Positions 41,062-49,858 of a stretch of DNA of 59,194 nt are shown piece after piece. The position numbers and the translations under genes were made by a program. The notes under the pieces were generated by a model. It saw nothing but the letters and a program-made list of their open reading frames with translations, was not told the origin of the DNA and did not search any database. The stretch's first letter is position 1. Every line of letters starts with the position of its first letter. The DNA is from an uncultured Lachnospiraceae bacterium (GTDB taxonomy: Bacteria; Bacillota; Clostridia; Lachnospirales; Lachnospiraceae): positions 1 through 59,194 of the forward strand of contig CAJOGN010000009.1 in the NCBI GenBank assembly GCA_905234245.1. Reading direction: 5' to 3'.

Positions 41062-43716
41062 CTAACCCAAATCCTTGATTCGTTTCAATACGTCATCCAT
41101 CATCTGCGAATACTTGTCTAGCTTATCCTTCTCTTCCTGAACCTTCTTCTCAGGAGCCTTACTAATGAAGTTCTTATTAGCAAGCATTCCCCTAACTCTC
41201 TTAAGCTCGCCCTCAAGACGCTTCTTCTCATCTGCAAGACGTTCTCTTTCCTTGTCAAGGTCAACAATATCTTCAAATGGAATATAGATAACTGCATCAG
41301 GAATTACCGCTGATACTGCATCCTCTGGAATTCCTTCCGTTCCCTTCTGTACAGATACAGACTTGATACCACCTAGTGACTTATAAGTATTCTCTAATTC
41401 AGTGAAAATATTACGAACATGGTCACTATCACTTGTAATAATTACATGTGGCTTCTTATTGTGTGGAACATCCATCTCTGCTTTGATATTTCTAATACCC
41501 TTAATAAGGTCCTTAGCGCGATTAATCTTCTCTTCAGCGTCAGCGAAGTTCCATTCATCCTTGTATTTTGGCCATGAAGCAAGCATTATTGACTCTTCCT
41601 TAGGCATGAGATTACAATATATCTCTTCTGTAATAAATGGCATAAATGGATGGAGCAAAATAAGACTCTGTGAAAGCACTGTCTTAAGTGTCCATAATGC
41701 TGAATTAGCATGTAGCTTAGGATTGTCCTTGTTATATATACGAGGCTTAACGAACTCGATATAATAATCACAGAACTGGTCCCAGATAAAGTCATATATC
41801 TTAGATACAGCAATACCAAGCTCGAACTTGTCCATGTTGTAGGTAACTTCCTCGGCGAGATTATTGAACTCTGAGAGAATCCATTTGTCAGCATTAACAA
41901 GCTCACTATCATCAGGCTTAGTTATTGTCTCACCCTCAAGATTCATCATAATAAATCTTGATGCGTTCCATATCTTATTAGCGAAGTTACGAGAATTCTG
42001 AACTCTCTCGTCATAGAAACGCATATCATTACCAGGTGCATTACCTGTCATAAGTGTAAGACGAAGTGCATCAGCACCATACTCGTCAATAACCTCAAGT
42101 GGGTCAATTCCATTACCAAGAGACTTACTCATCTTGCGTCCCTTAGCATCACGAACAAGACCATGAATTAGGACTGTGTCAAATGGGGATTTGCCAGTAT
42201 GTGCATATCCTGAGAATACCATTCTTACAACCCAGAAGAAGATAATATCATATCCTGTTACAAGTACATTAGTTGGATAGAAATAATCCATCTCTTCAGT
42301 CTTCTCTGGCCAACCAAGAGTTGAGAAAGGCCATAATGCAGAAGAGAACCATGTATCAAGTGTATCCTCATCTTGCACCATGTGGTCATGTCCACATTTT
42401 GGACAGGTTGTAGGTGCTTCGCTGCTAGGTGCTACAACCATCTCACCACATTTCTCACAATAATATGCAGGAATTCTGTGGCCCCACCATAGCTGACGGG
42501 AGATGCACCAATCCTTAATATTGTTAAGCCAGTGAAGATATGTCTTATCATAGTTCTTAGGAACGAACTTCAACTCTTCCTTCTTTATAGCTTCAATAGC
42601 TGGCTTAGCTAATTCCTGCATGGCAACAAACCACTGTGGCTTAACCATAGGCTCAACAGTAGTTCCGCATCTGTCATGTGTACCAACATTATGTGTATGG
42701 TCTTCTATTCCAACAAGAAGTCCCATCTCATCCATCTTCTTAACGATAACCTTACGAGCCTCGTATCTGTCCATTCCCTGGAACTCGCCACCGTTCTCGT
42801 TAATAGTAGCATCATCGTTAAGTATATTAATAACTTCCAAGTTATGACGCTTACCTACCTCAAAGTCATTAGGGTCGTGACCAGGTGTAATCTTAACAAC
42901 ACCTGTTCCAAATTCTCTGTCAACATATTCGTCAGCAACAACAGGTATCTCACGATTCATAAAAGGCAGCATAACCTTCTTGCCAATGATATCCTGATAT
43001 CTCTCATCATCCGGATGAACCGCAACTGCGGTATCACCTAACATTGTCTCCGGTCTTGTTGTGGCGAACTCAACATACTTCCCCGGCTCACCTACAATCT
43101 CATATCTCATATGCCAGAAGTGACCGGCCTGTTCTTCATGCTCAACCTCGGCGTCACTTATTGTAGTCTTACATACAGGGCAGAAATTGATAATCTTGTT
43201 GCCCTTGTATATCTTGCCTTCCTTGTAGAACTTAATAAATACGTCTTCAACAGCTTTAGAGCAGCCTTCATCCATAGTAAAGCGTTCTCTCTCCCAGTCA
43301 GCCGCAGAGCCTATCTTCTTCAACTGGTTGACAATTCTTCCGCCGTATTCTTCCTTCCAGTCCCAGCATTTCTCCAAGAAGCCCTCACGACCCAAGTCTG
43401 CTTTGTCTATTCCCTGCTCCTTAAGATGCTCTATAACTTTAACCTCAGTTGCTATAGCTGCATGGTCTACACCTGGCTGCCACAAAGCATTGAAGCCCTG
43501 AAGCTTCTTGTAACGGATAAGAATATCCTGCATTGTATTATCAAGGGCGTGGCCCATATGAAGCTGTCCTGTAATGTTAGGAGGTGGCATTACAATTGTG
43601 AATGGTTCCCTGCTTCTATCAACTTCAGCGTGAAAATATCCATTCTCCTCCCACTTCTTATATAATCTCTCTTCAATCCCTTTTGGATCGTATTTTGTAG
43701 CTAGTTCCTTAGCCAT
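41062..43716 (-). CDS. valS: Valyl-tRNA synthetase
   Basis: An 884-aa class I synthetase with PPPNITGQLHMGHAL (HIGH-type motif, ~45-58), the editing domain (TTRPETMLGDTAVAVHP), GRKMSKSLGNGIDP (KMSKS) and a C-terminal coiled coil from ~820. Length is normal. ATG 43716 gives the usual MAKEL start and has GGAAGG before it; ATG 43743 has no clear site. A TATAAT box at 43782-43777 lies just upstream. No T-box leader fits in the 60-bp gap to the next gene. Confidence 0.97.
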   Translation of the reverse strand: MAKELATKYDPKGIEERLYKKWEENGYFHAEVDRSREPFTIVMPPPNITGQLHMGHALDNTMQDILIRYKKLQGFNALWQPGVDHAAIATEVKVIEHLKEQGIDKADLGREGFLEKCWDWKEEYGGRIVNQLKKIGSAADWERERFTMDEGCSKAVEDVFIKFYKEGKIYKGNKIINFCPVCKTTISDAEVEHEEQAGHFWHMRYEIVGEPGKYVEFATTRPETMLGDTAVAVHPDDERYQDIIGKKVMLPFMNREIPVVADEYVDREFGTGVVKITPGHDPNDFEVGKRHNLEVINILNDDATINENGGEFQGMDRYEARKVIVKKMDEMGLLVGIEDHTHNVGTHDRCGTTVEPMVKPQWFVAMQELAKPAIEAIKKEELKFVPKNYDKTYLHWLNNIKDWCISRQLWWGHRIPAYYCEKCGEMVVAPSSEAPTTCPKCGHDHMVQDEDTLDTWFSSALWPFSTLGWPEKTEEMDYFYPTNVLVTGYDIIFFWVVRMVFSGYAHTGKSPFDTVLIHGLVRDAKGRKMSKSLGNGIDPLEVIDEYGADALRLTLMTGNAPGNDMRFYDERVQNSRNFANKIWNASRFIMMNLEGETITKPDDSELVNADKWILSEFNNLAEEVTYNMDKFELGIAVSKIYDFIWDQFCDYYIEFVKPRIYNKDNPKLHANSALWTLKTVLSQSLILLHPFMPFITEEIYCNLMPKEESIMLASWPKYKDEWNFADAEEKINRAKDLIKGIRNIKAEMDVPHNKKPHVIITSDSDHVRNIFTELENTYKSLGGIKSVSVQKGTEGIPEDAVSAVIPDAVIYIPFEDIVDLDKERERLADEKKRLEGELKRVRGMLANKNFISKAPEKKVQEEKDKLDKYSQMMDDVLKRIKDLG

Positions 43717-43802
43717 TGTATCTACCTTCCATTTCTGTATCATTTCTTAGCCTAATCTTAACGACTTCGACCCATAATTATACCATAATATCTATTATTT
43801 TT

Positions 43803-44741
43803 CTACACCCAGAGCCTCATCCAGAGGGAGTGTTTTTCTCTGTCCATTCCATTCTTTCTGTAGAATGCCATTCGCTCGAGTTTTCCCTTGTTATTCACAA
43901 GCACCAAATCCATCAAAAACTGCCTTGTACTGCCATCAACATCTGACACATACATAAGCTGCTTGGCAAGCCTTACTTCCTTCATGTGGAACTTCCTCTT
44001 ATTGCGGGCAAACTCTCCAGTAATAATATCCTTACCGTTACGAACAATCTTGTCCTTCTTACCCTCAGCCTCTGCACCCATTACATTGTCAGTGTGCTGT
44101 CTGTAATAGATAAGGGGTTCATCAATAGGATTAACAATTCCTGTTGCTGCTGCAACACACATAATCCATTGGTCATGCATTGGTATCTCGTCTGAATCGT
44201 TATACTCTAATGCTCTGTCTCTTAGAGCCCTGTTGATTATCATGGTACAGCCTGCTGCAGGGTTATCTATAAGCAGCTGACTTAGCTTGTTCCTGTAAAT
44301 GTTGCGACCAATGAATTTAATAAACGAATCAGCAATAACATTCAATTCATCATCCACCACATACATGTCAGAGTATACCACCACAGGCGTACACTGTCTG
44401 TCCTTTTCAACAGTCTCCATTCTGCCTATCAGCTTCTCCACCTTATTCTCTACCCACACATCATCCTGGTCGGCAAACATATAATAAGATGCGTCAACCT
44501 CCTTAAGCATGGCAAAGAAGTTATTCTTAGCACCCTTCTCTGATTCAAAATCAAGTAGCTTATAATTCTTCTTGCCCTTAATCCATTTCTTCACAATGTC
44601 GAGAGTGCCGTCAGTTGAGCCATCATCATGTATGTAGCATACGAAATCATTTCGAGTTTGCCTCTCTAGCGAATCAAGCATCTCCTCAACATATTTCTCT
44701 CCATTGTATGTTGCAAGTAGTACTGCGTATTTATCCATCAT
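43803..44741 (-). CDS. Glycosyltransferase family 2 (rhamnosyltransferase-like)
   Basis: A 312-aa GT-A fold enzyme: YAVLLATYNGEKYVEEMLDS, CYIHDDGSTDGT, FADQDDVW (metal-binding DxD type), PAAGCTMIINRALRD, MHDQWIMCVA and YYRQHTDNVMG. This plan matches rhamnosyltransferases of cell-wall polysaccharide clusters. Two adjacent ATG codons follow GAGG. No membrane span, so it acts at the cytoplasmic face. First-to-last order of this minus-strand set is DUF4422, GT2, GT2. Confidence 0.88.
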   Translation of the reverse strand: MMDKYAVLLATYNGEKYVEEMLDSLERQTRNDFVCYIHDDGSTDGTLDIVKKWIKGKKNYKLLDFESEKGAKNNFFAMLKEVDASYYMFADQDDVWVENKVEKLIGRMETVEKDRQCTPVVVYSDMYVVDDELNVIADSFIKFIGRNIYRNKLSQLLIDNPAAGCTMIINRALRDRALEYNDSDEIPMHDQWIMCVAAATGIVNPIDEPLIYYRQHTDNVMGAEAEGKKDKIVRNGKDIITGEFARNKRKFHMKEVRLAKQLMYVSDVDGSTRQFLMDLVLVNNKGKLERMAFYRKNGMDREKHSLWMRLWV

Positions 44742-44749
44742 ATATACCT

Positions 44750-45712
44750 CTATCTATTGAACCCTAAAGGAGTTCTTGTTAATATCTTGTAGCCAATATT
44801 ATCACTTAATATCTTCCAGTTCTTCAGGCTGTAATATACCTTGTCACCCTTAGACGCGACTCGAAATGTAGCCTTGTATTCTATCATCTTCTTTAGCTTT
44901 TCTACATACTCGTCTGGGAAATAATCAATCTCCTTAAGATAGTTACAAAACTCCATTGTGGATGCATCTGTAACAGTTGTATCTGCCGACAGATTACTTC
45001 CAGTATATCTGTGAAGATATAGAACCTTGTCAATATATTTAAACTCAACGCCCTTAGATAACATAAGAAGCCATAGGAAATAATCATCTGCCCCATTATA
45101 TGTACATATATATTCTGTCCATTCCTTAGGAATTGCCTTCTTGTATATACATGTGTGACCTGGAGAAATAATCTGAATTCCCACGTTACAATAACAGTCA
45201 ATATCACCTATCCTCTTAGTATGGTAGGCGCTTCTGTACCATTTTAGATGGCCAACCCTCTGTCCTAAGGCTGCATTGCTTACAAGGACTTCATCTGTGT
45301 AGCTGGCATTATCAATATATGTCTTTATGGCACTTTTCCCTAGCAAATCATCCTGATCTAAAAATATGACATAGTCACCTGTCGATGCATCAAGACCTCT
45401 AATTCTTGACATATGAATTCCTACATTTTCCTCATTGGTGATTATACGAAATTCTGAGGTTCCTCCCTCATACTTTATCTTCATTAGATTATTCTTGGCA
45501 TTAAGGCTAACCTTGAACTTAGACACCAGAAGGTCTGTTGCTATATCCGACAGCTCTTCAAGATTGAAATCGTCTCTAGGGCTGTCGTTAACAATGATAA
45601 CCTCTATGCTGTCCTCCTTCTCAATCCGGGCAGCATTTTTAATAATCATTTTGATATAATCCCGCATATATTTTCTGCCATAATAATAGGCTGTAATAAT
45701 CGATACTCTCAT
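44750..45712 (-). CDS. Glycosyltransferase family 2
   Basis: A 320-aa GT-A enzyme: VSIITAYYYGRKYMRDYI, EVIIVNDSPRDDF, ITNEENVGIHMSRIRGLDAS, YVIFLDQDDLL (DxD), then SPGHTCIYKKAIP and NGADDYFLWLLML (ED-like acceptor site). GGGAGG precedes ATG 45712. It is 8 bp ahead of the next glycosyltransferase and probably acts in the same polysaccharide. Acceptor unknown. Confidence 0.88.
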   Translation of the reverse strand: MRVSIITAYYYGRKYMRDYIKMIIKNAARIEKEDSIEVIIVNDSPRDDFNLEELSDIATDLLVSKFKVSLNAKNNLMKIKYEGGTSEFRIITNEENVGIHMSRIRGLDASTGDYVIFLDQDDLLGKSAIKTYIDNASYTDEVLVSNAALGQRVGHLKWYRSAYHTKRIGDIDCYCNVGIQIISPGHTCIYKKAIPKEWTEYICTYNGADDYFLWLLMLSKGVEFKYIDKVLYLHRYTGSNLSADTTVTDASTMEFCNYLKEIDYFPDEYVEKLKKMIEYKATFRVASKGDKVYYSLKNWKILSDNIGYKILTRTPLGFNR

Positions 45713-45747
45713 ATTCCCTCCCAGAAATTATAATAATCAATAATACG

Positions 45748-46536
45748 CTAGAAGCTCTCCTCGTATTTCTTACCTACGAACTTAGCCTTAAGGAATGAGC
45801 TTCCCTTCTTAATCCAGTTGACCTTCTCCATGTGAATGCATTTAACTTCTTTCACCTTCAAGCCCTGACTAATATGGTAATCGAGCCATACATTGAAGAG
45901 AATCTCACTTACCCTTCCATATAACCTTTTTTCAAATGCGCTTTTGTCAGATACATCAATATATTCTTCCATCTTGCCTAATATATCGAAGAGCCACTCA
46001 CAGTAGCTATCAAATAGATCTTTTCTTGCAATTAACATATTGAACATGTATCCCCAGGTTCTGTGATATACCCTGTTAGCGGATGGGATATAGTCAGGAT
46101 ACTCCTTGGCAATTATACGATATGCCACCTTAAGATGCTTACCATCAAGGGTATGGTCGTAGTGAGAATACAAGGATTCTATATAATACTCCCTCTTATT
46201 AGGAACAACAATATCTGCGTTCTTAAGGGCTTGTACAGCGTCCACATAATCCATAATCTTATCAAATGGATCTTTGCTGATGGTAAACTTAAGACCTGCA
46301 AAATATCTTCTGTAATGAACCAGTCCAATATAATCTGCATCAATATTCTTCCATGCATAATACATTCCTGTCAGCTCGCAATATGTATCATTCTTCTTAG
46401 ATATATTATCTCCCTCATCGTCTCGCTGATATCCAATAGACTCTTTGCCTGCTGCACCTACCTGAACTGGAAGATAAATATTCTGCCAGGGCATCCTGTA
46501 TTCCTTGTGGGCTGCTACAATAATCTTAATGTCCAT
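45748..46536 (-). CDS. DUF4422 glycosyltransferase
   Basis: A 262-aa protein with DUF4422 marks: IKIIVAAHKEYRMPWQNIYL with QVGAAGK, NISKKNDTYCELTGMYYAWK, DYIGLVHYRRYF and RTWGYMFNMLIARKDLFDSY. DUF4422 proteins are GT-A-like enzymes of capsule and exopolysaccharide clusters. It is upstream of two GT2 genes. No initiating-sugar transferase, flippase or polymerase is in the window, so this is only a fragment of a polysaccharide pathway. Confidence 0.85.
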   Translation of the reverse strand: MDIKIIVAAHKEYRMPWQNIYLPVQVGAAGKESIGYQRDDEGDNISKKNDTYCELTGMYYAWKNIDADYIGLVHYRRYFAGLKFTISKDPFDKIMDYVDAVQALKNADIVVPNKREYYIESLYSHYDHTLDGKHLKVAYRIIAKEYPDYIPSANRVYHRTWGYMFNMLIARKDLFDSYCEWLFDILGKMEEYIDVSDKSAFEKRLYGRVSEILFNVWLDYHISQGLKVKEVKCIHMEKVNWIKKGSSFLKAKFVGKKYEESF

Positions 46537-46621
46537 AATACATTTACCATTCCTTACCTGCTAATAATACCCTCTACCACTCTAGTGTATTCATAAACAC
46601 TAACTTATTCGTAACTTAATA

Positions 46622-46648
46622 GAGGCACCGAATATAATTCGATGCCTC
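46622..46648 (-). terminator. Hairpin after the 42-aa membrane peptide gene
   Basis: GAGGCA-CGAAT arms pair across 46622-46648 with a short AT loop. The T-run on the minus strand is weak (TATTAAGTT), so termination is possible rather than certain. Confidence 0.5.
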
Positions 46649-46672
46649 ATCTACTCTAATTGAATTATACTA

Positions 46673-46801
46673 CTATTCTTCAATATCTTCTCTCTTGGAT
46701 GATGCTGCGCCTCCTATAGCTGCAATAACTGCAACGATAGTAGCGATAACTGATATTCCAATAACAGATACTAAGAATATTATTAAACCTGTCTCAGTCA
46801 T
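46673..46801 (-). CDS. Small membrane peptide, 42 aa
   Basis: ATG 46801 follows AAGGAAGG. The product MTETGLIIFLVSVIGISVIA continues with a hydrophobic Ala/Val/Ile stretch to residue ~33 and ends SSKREDIEE, giving one membrane span with a charged tail inside. Length suits a small regulatory or toxin-like peptide, but no antitoxin RNA is apparent and the charged tail differs from common type I toxins. A hairpin lies just downstream. Function unknown. Confidence 0.65.
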   Translation of the reverse strand: MTETGLIIFLVSVIGISVIATIVAVIAAIGGAASSKREDIEE

Positions 46802-46868
46802 AAATCAACCTTCCTTATCCCTAAATTACTACCTTGATAATAATAACATATTATTGAGGTAAAAACAA

Positions 46869-47276
46869 TTAGGAGAAATGTCTCATTTTGTTTTCTTTAG
46901 ACTCATGCTTCTTAGGCTCAGGCTTAGGTATCTCAGGTCTTGCTGCTGCTTTCGCGAATACATTACCCTGATTCCTCTTACATGCATCACAATATCTACC
47001 AGTCTTGATGTTGGCACCGCATGTTTCACATTGAAATACTACAGGCGAATCATCAGCAAACTGTAGTCTCTCTTCCCTAACCCATTGCTTAATCTGCTTA
47101 GGCGTTACATCGTTGGCTTCTGCAACCTCGTTAATCGTAGAGCCACGGTGATCTCTGACATATTCCTTTACTTCCTGGAACTTAAGATCGGCATGCTCCT
47201 TGCACACCTGACATACCGGTGGTCCACTCAGATAATTAAATATTCTTCCACAAACTTTACAATTACGTACATCCAT
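46869..47276 (-). CDS. yvyF: YvyF-like flagellar operon zinc-ribbon protein
   Basis: A 135-aa protein starting at ATG 47276 behind AGGGGG (the frame to 47327 overlaps comFC). N-terminal CKVCGRIFNYLSGPPVCQVC and C-terminal CETCGANIKTGRYCDAC zinc knuckles flank an HTH-like block, VAEANDVTPKQIKQWVREER. This matches the flagellar operon protein family found between comFC and flgM in Bacillus. A DNA- or protein-binding regulator of late flagellar genes is likely but unproved. No flgM follows here. Confidence 0.8.
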   Translation of the reverse strand: MDVRNCKVCGRIFNYLSGPPVCQVCKEHADLKFQEVKEYVRDHRGSTINEVAEANDVTPKQIKQWVREERLQFADDSPVVFQCETCGANIKTGRYCDACKRNQGNVFAKAAARPEIPKPEPKKHESKENKMRHFS

Positions 47277-47293
47277 CTCTATTCCCCCTTCTG

Positions 47294-48013
47294 CTAATGC
47301 GAATATCCTTTTCCCACACACATACACAATCCATAGACTTCTTTAACTCCTGCATCACGCAGGACCTTGGCAACTGAATCCATGGTTGCTCCTGTTGTAT
47401 AGATGTCGTCAATCAACAGTACTCTCTCTAATTGTAAACCTTTTTGTGAAAAATTAAAAGCATTTTTAAGATTTTTTTGCCTCTGAGTGTCAGATAATCC
47501 CTTCATAGGTGTCGTGTCTCTGTTTCTGGATACGATTTTCGAATAGCAGACAAGGCCAGTTTCCTTCGCTAAGGCTTCTGCTATAAGGGTCGCCTGATTA
47601 TACCCACGCTTTCTTTGCTTCTTCTTATACATGGGAATCGGAATAATAGCTTCGATTCTAATACTCCGCAGCCAGTTAGCGTGCATTCTTACGATATCCC
47701 TTGCAAATGTGTACTTGTAACAGCGCCTGTTACTGTATTTGAAACGATACATTGACCCCTTGATTGGTCCTTCATAGACATAGACTCCCTTGGCCTGCAG
47801 AAAATAATGCTTCTTACCCATGCAGTCATTGCACATTTCTCCATTACCATCGATTATAACCTTGCCACAAACCTTACAGACCGGCTCATATGCGTATGTA
47901 ATCTTATTCTTACATTTCTTACAAAAGCCATACTTATAGCGTCCAAAGTCAAGCACCTTGTCACAGGCTACACACCTTTTGGGGAATAATAGATATTGAA
48001 TTTTCTTGTTCAT
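47294..48013 (-). CDS. comFC: ComF-family phosphoribosyltransferase-like protein
   Basis: A 239-aa protein with an N-terminal zinc region (CVACD, CKKC, CKVCG, CNDC) and a PRTase domain: IPIPMYKKKQRKRGYNQA, SRNRDTTPMKGLSDTQR and the pyrophosphate-site VLLIDDIYTTGAT. ComFC proteins are required for natural transformation in several bacteria. It is followed by yvyF 17 bp on, the usual Firmicute arrangement, though the comFA helicase is not present here. Confidence 0.9.
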   Translation of the reverse strand: MNKKIQYLLFPKRCVACDKVLDFGRYKYGFCKKCKNKITYAYEPVCKVCGKVIIDGNGEMCNDCMGKKHYFLQAKGVYVYEGPIKGSMYRFKYSNRRCYKYTFARDIVRMHANWLRSIRIEAIIPIPMYKKKQRKRGYNQATLIAEALAKETGLVCYSKIVSRNRDTTPMKGLSDTQRQKNLKNAFNFSQKGLQLERVLLIDDIYTTGATMDSVAKVLRDAGVKEVYGLCMCVGKGYSH

Positions 48014-48080
48014 ATGCCTCTCTTTCTAAGAGAAGACATCTGCAAAATCAAATTGTCGTTGAATTTATATTATATTATTG

Positions 48081-48109
48081 TTGACTTTAATGCAATTTGA
48101 AATTAAAAT
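48081..48109 (+). promoter_or_regulatory. SigA-type promoter of the substrate-binding lipoprotein
   Basis: TTGACT (48081-48086), 17-bp spacer, TAAAAT (48104-48109), about 34 bp before the ATG. Confidence 0.7.
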
Positions 48110-48142
48110 TTATGGGTATCAAATATAAAAAGGAGTCTTCTA

Positions 48143-49270
48143 ATGAAATTAAGAAGAATAAGTATTATAAGTATATGCGTGTTGAGTCTCGTATTCACAC
48201 TCTGTGGCTGTTCAAAAAGCGAGCCCGCAGAAAACTCGACTAACACTACAGGCACAAGCAACAAGCCTGCCATTAATATAGGTGTCTGCATGGGAGATGC
48301 TGGCGAATATTACAACCAAATCCTTCAGGGATTTAATGCAGGCATAACAGATTATTTTACAGAGAATAATGTGGTCCTTAATGTACAGACAGCAGATGAA
48401 GCCAATACAACTGATGCAATCTGTTCTGGATTCATTAGTGCAAATGTTCCTTTAATATTTACACTTGGAGAGAACTCTCTAATGTCTGCCCATAATCACA
48501 CAACTACAATCCCTATTGTATCTACTGGAGTTATGGATTATGAACGAGTTCTTAATATTCAAAAGGAACAGACAGAGGAAAAGAAGGATAATAAGGATGT
48601 CAACAAAGAAGAAAACACAGAATGGGACGGTATAACTAAAATGAATATTACAGGGGTATCCTCTGTTCCTAATATGGCTGATGTTCTCTCACTAATGATT
48701 GAAGCCACGCCTGACATTACTTCTGTGGGTATACTATTTAACCCTAATGACCCAGACAGCATTTACCAGAATCATATATTAGAAAAATATCTTAACCAGG
48801 CAGGAATCCAATATAAGGAATATGAATTCCACGCTCCTGACATTAGTAGTAGCGAGGCTAAAGAAATAGCTGACTTGGCCTGCAGAGAATCATCAGTATT
48901 ATTTATTCCTGCAGAATCCAGCGTCAATGAGTATCAGGATACAATTAAGAAGGTTGCTTTAGATTACAGCATTCCTACTGTTGGCGGCGATGAATATATT
49001 GGCAACAGGACCTTGGTTTCTATGTATAACGACCCATTTGACCAGGGCTATGAAGCCGCAAAGACTGCTTATGAAATCTTAGTTAACGACAAGAAGCCTG
49101 CTAATATATCCGTTAAGAAATGTAATACTGAAGCAGAACAGAAACTATTCGACCGAGAAATCAGCGAGAAGCTTGACAGACATTTCCCAAAATCCTTCAA
49201 GGAAAGGGATGAATTCCTAGCAACCTATAAGATAGGTTCTAAGACAAAAAGAGTTGAAAAAGAACAATAG
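48143..49270 (+). CDS. ABC substrate-binding lipoprotein (ABC_sub_bind family)
   Basis: A 375-aa exported lipoprotein: signal with lipobox LCGC near residue 23, then two Rossmann-like lobes typical of the ABC_sub_bind family: FNAGITDYF, FTLGENSLMSA, IPIVSTGVMD, MADVLSLMIEATPDITSVGILFN in substance, and AVLFIPAESSV-type region. A Lys/Glu-rich insert at ~148-166 is unusual. Relatives bind aromatic amino acids or similar ligands with a partner permease and ATPase; none lies here, so it is an orphan or serves a distant transporter. GGAG precedes ATG. Confidence 0.82.
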   Translation: MKLRRISIISICVLSLVFTLCGCSKSEPAENSTNTTGTSNKPAINIGVCMGDAGEYYNQILQGFNAGITDYFTENNVVLNVQTADEANTTDAICSGFISANVPLIFTLGENSLMSAHNHTTTIPIVSTGVMDYERVLNIQKEQTEEKKDNKDVNKEENTEWDGITKMNITGVSSVPNMADVLSLMIEATPDITSVGILFNPNDPDSIYQNHILEKYLNQAGIQYKEYEFHAPDISSSEAKEIADLACRESSVLFIPAESSVNEYQDTIKKVALDYSIPTVGGDEYIGNRTLVSMYNDPFDQGYEAAKTAYEILVNDKKPANISVKKCNTEAEQKLFDREISEKLDRHFPKSFKERDEFLATYKIGSKTKRVEKEQ

Positions 49271-49275
49271 AACAT

Positions 49276-49309
49276 AAAAAGGAGGTTGTAATCAACCTCC
49301 TTGATTTTT
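49276..49309. terminator. Bidirectional rho-independent terminator
   Basis: AAGGAGGTTG (49279-49288) pairs perfectly with CAACCTCCTT (49293-49302) with a TAAT loop, an A-run before and a T-run after. It serves the lipoprotein gene and the convergent DUF5684 gene. Confidence 0.9.
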
Positions 49310-49334
49310 GCTTAACTTACCTATTATTTGTCAT

Positions 49335-49775
49335 TTAGCTTATTGGATCTGGTCCAATATATTCTGCCTTGCCAAATGCTAAGACAAATAGCATTATTAC
49401 TGGGACAATAATTGTTAAAATAAACATTCCAACACCCCAGTTAAATGACCTTACGAACTTAAATAGCATAATCAACATCACTATAGTATAGAAAAGCATT
49501 AACAGTCCGCCTAACACTACACAGATAGTTACTGTAGCAAAGGATAACAATGCGGATGCTAGCACAAATACTATAAGGCTTATCCAAAACCACATTGTTG
49601 ACCAGGAGATTTTGAACATAATAAATACGTTATATAATGGAATGATTGCTTTCCAACCACTTTGACCAGCCTTCGTAAATATTTTCCACAAAGCTATGAC
49701 CTGAAGCACCCATAGAATAAGTGAAATAATAGCAGCGATTGATATATATTCTGATAAAGCAACTAGCACATCCAT
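49335..49775 (-). CDS. DUF5684 membrane protein
   Basis: A 146-aa protein with four predicted helices. The diagnostic block is WKIFTKAGQSGWKAIIPLYN between helices 1 and 2, then MFKISWSTMWFW; close relatives are often fused to or placed near signal-peptidase-like genes. It ends FGKAEYIGPDPIS. No enzyme residues are evident. GGAGATA precedes ATG 49775. Function unknown. Confidence 0.8.
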   Translation of the reverse strand: MDVLVALSEYISIAAIISLILWVLQVIALWKIFTKAGQSGWKAIIPLYNVFIMFKISWSTMWFWISLIVFVLASALLSFATVTICVVLGGLLMLFYTIVMLIMLFKFVRSFNWGVGMFILTIIVPVIMLFVLAFGKAEYIGPDPIS

Positions 49776-49858
49776 AAGCCTATCTCCTTTCCTCTCATCT
49801 TAATACCTTAAAATTATGGTATCCTACCTTCCTGCAAAAGTCAACAATACCAACATTC

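Noticed and set aside
43111-43665. 184-codon frame opposite valS
   Set aside because: Antisense shadow of a conserved synthetase, with no promoter or ribosome binding site.
43717-43802. T-box riboswitch before valS
   Set aside because: The gap is only about 60-90 bp and has no stem I or antiterminator-like elements.
49276-49309. AGGAGG inside the 49.3-kb hairpin as a ribosome binding site
   Set aside because: No start codon follows in a useful frame; the sequence is explained by a bidirectional terminator.
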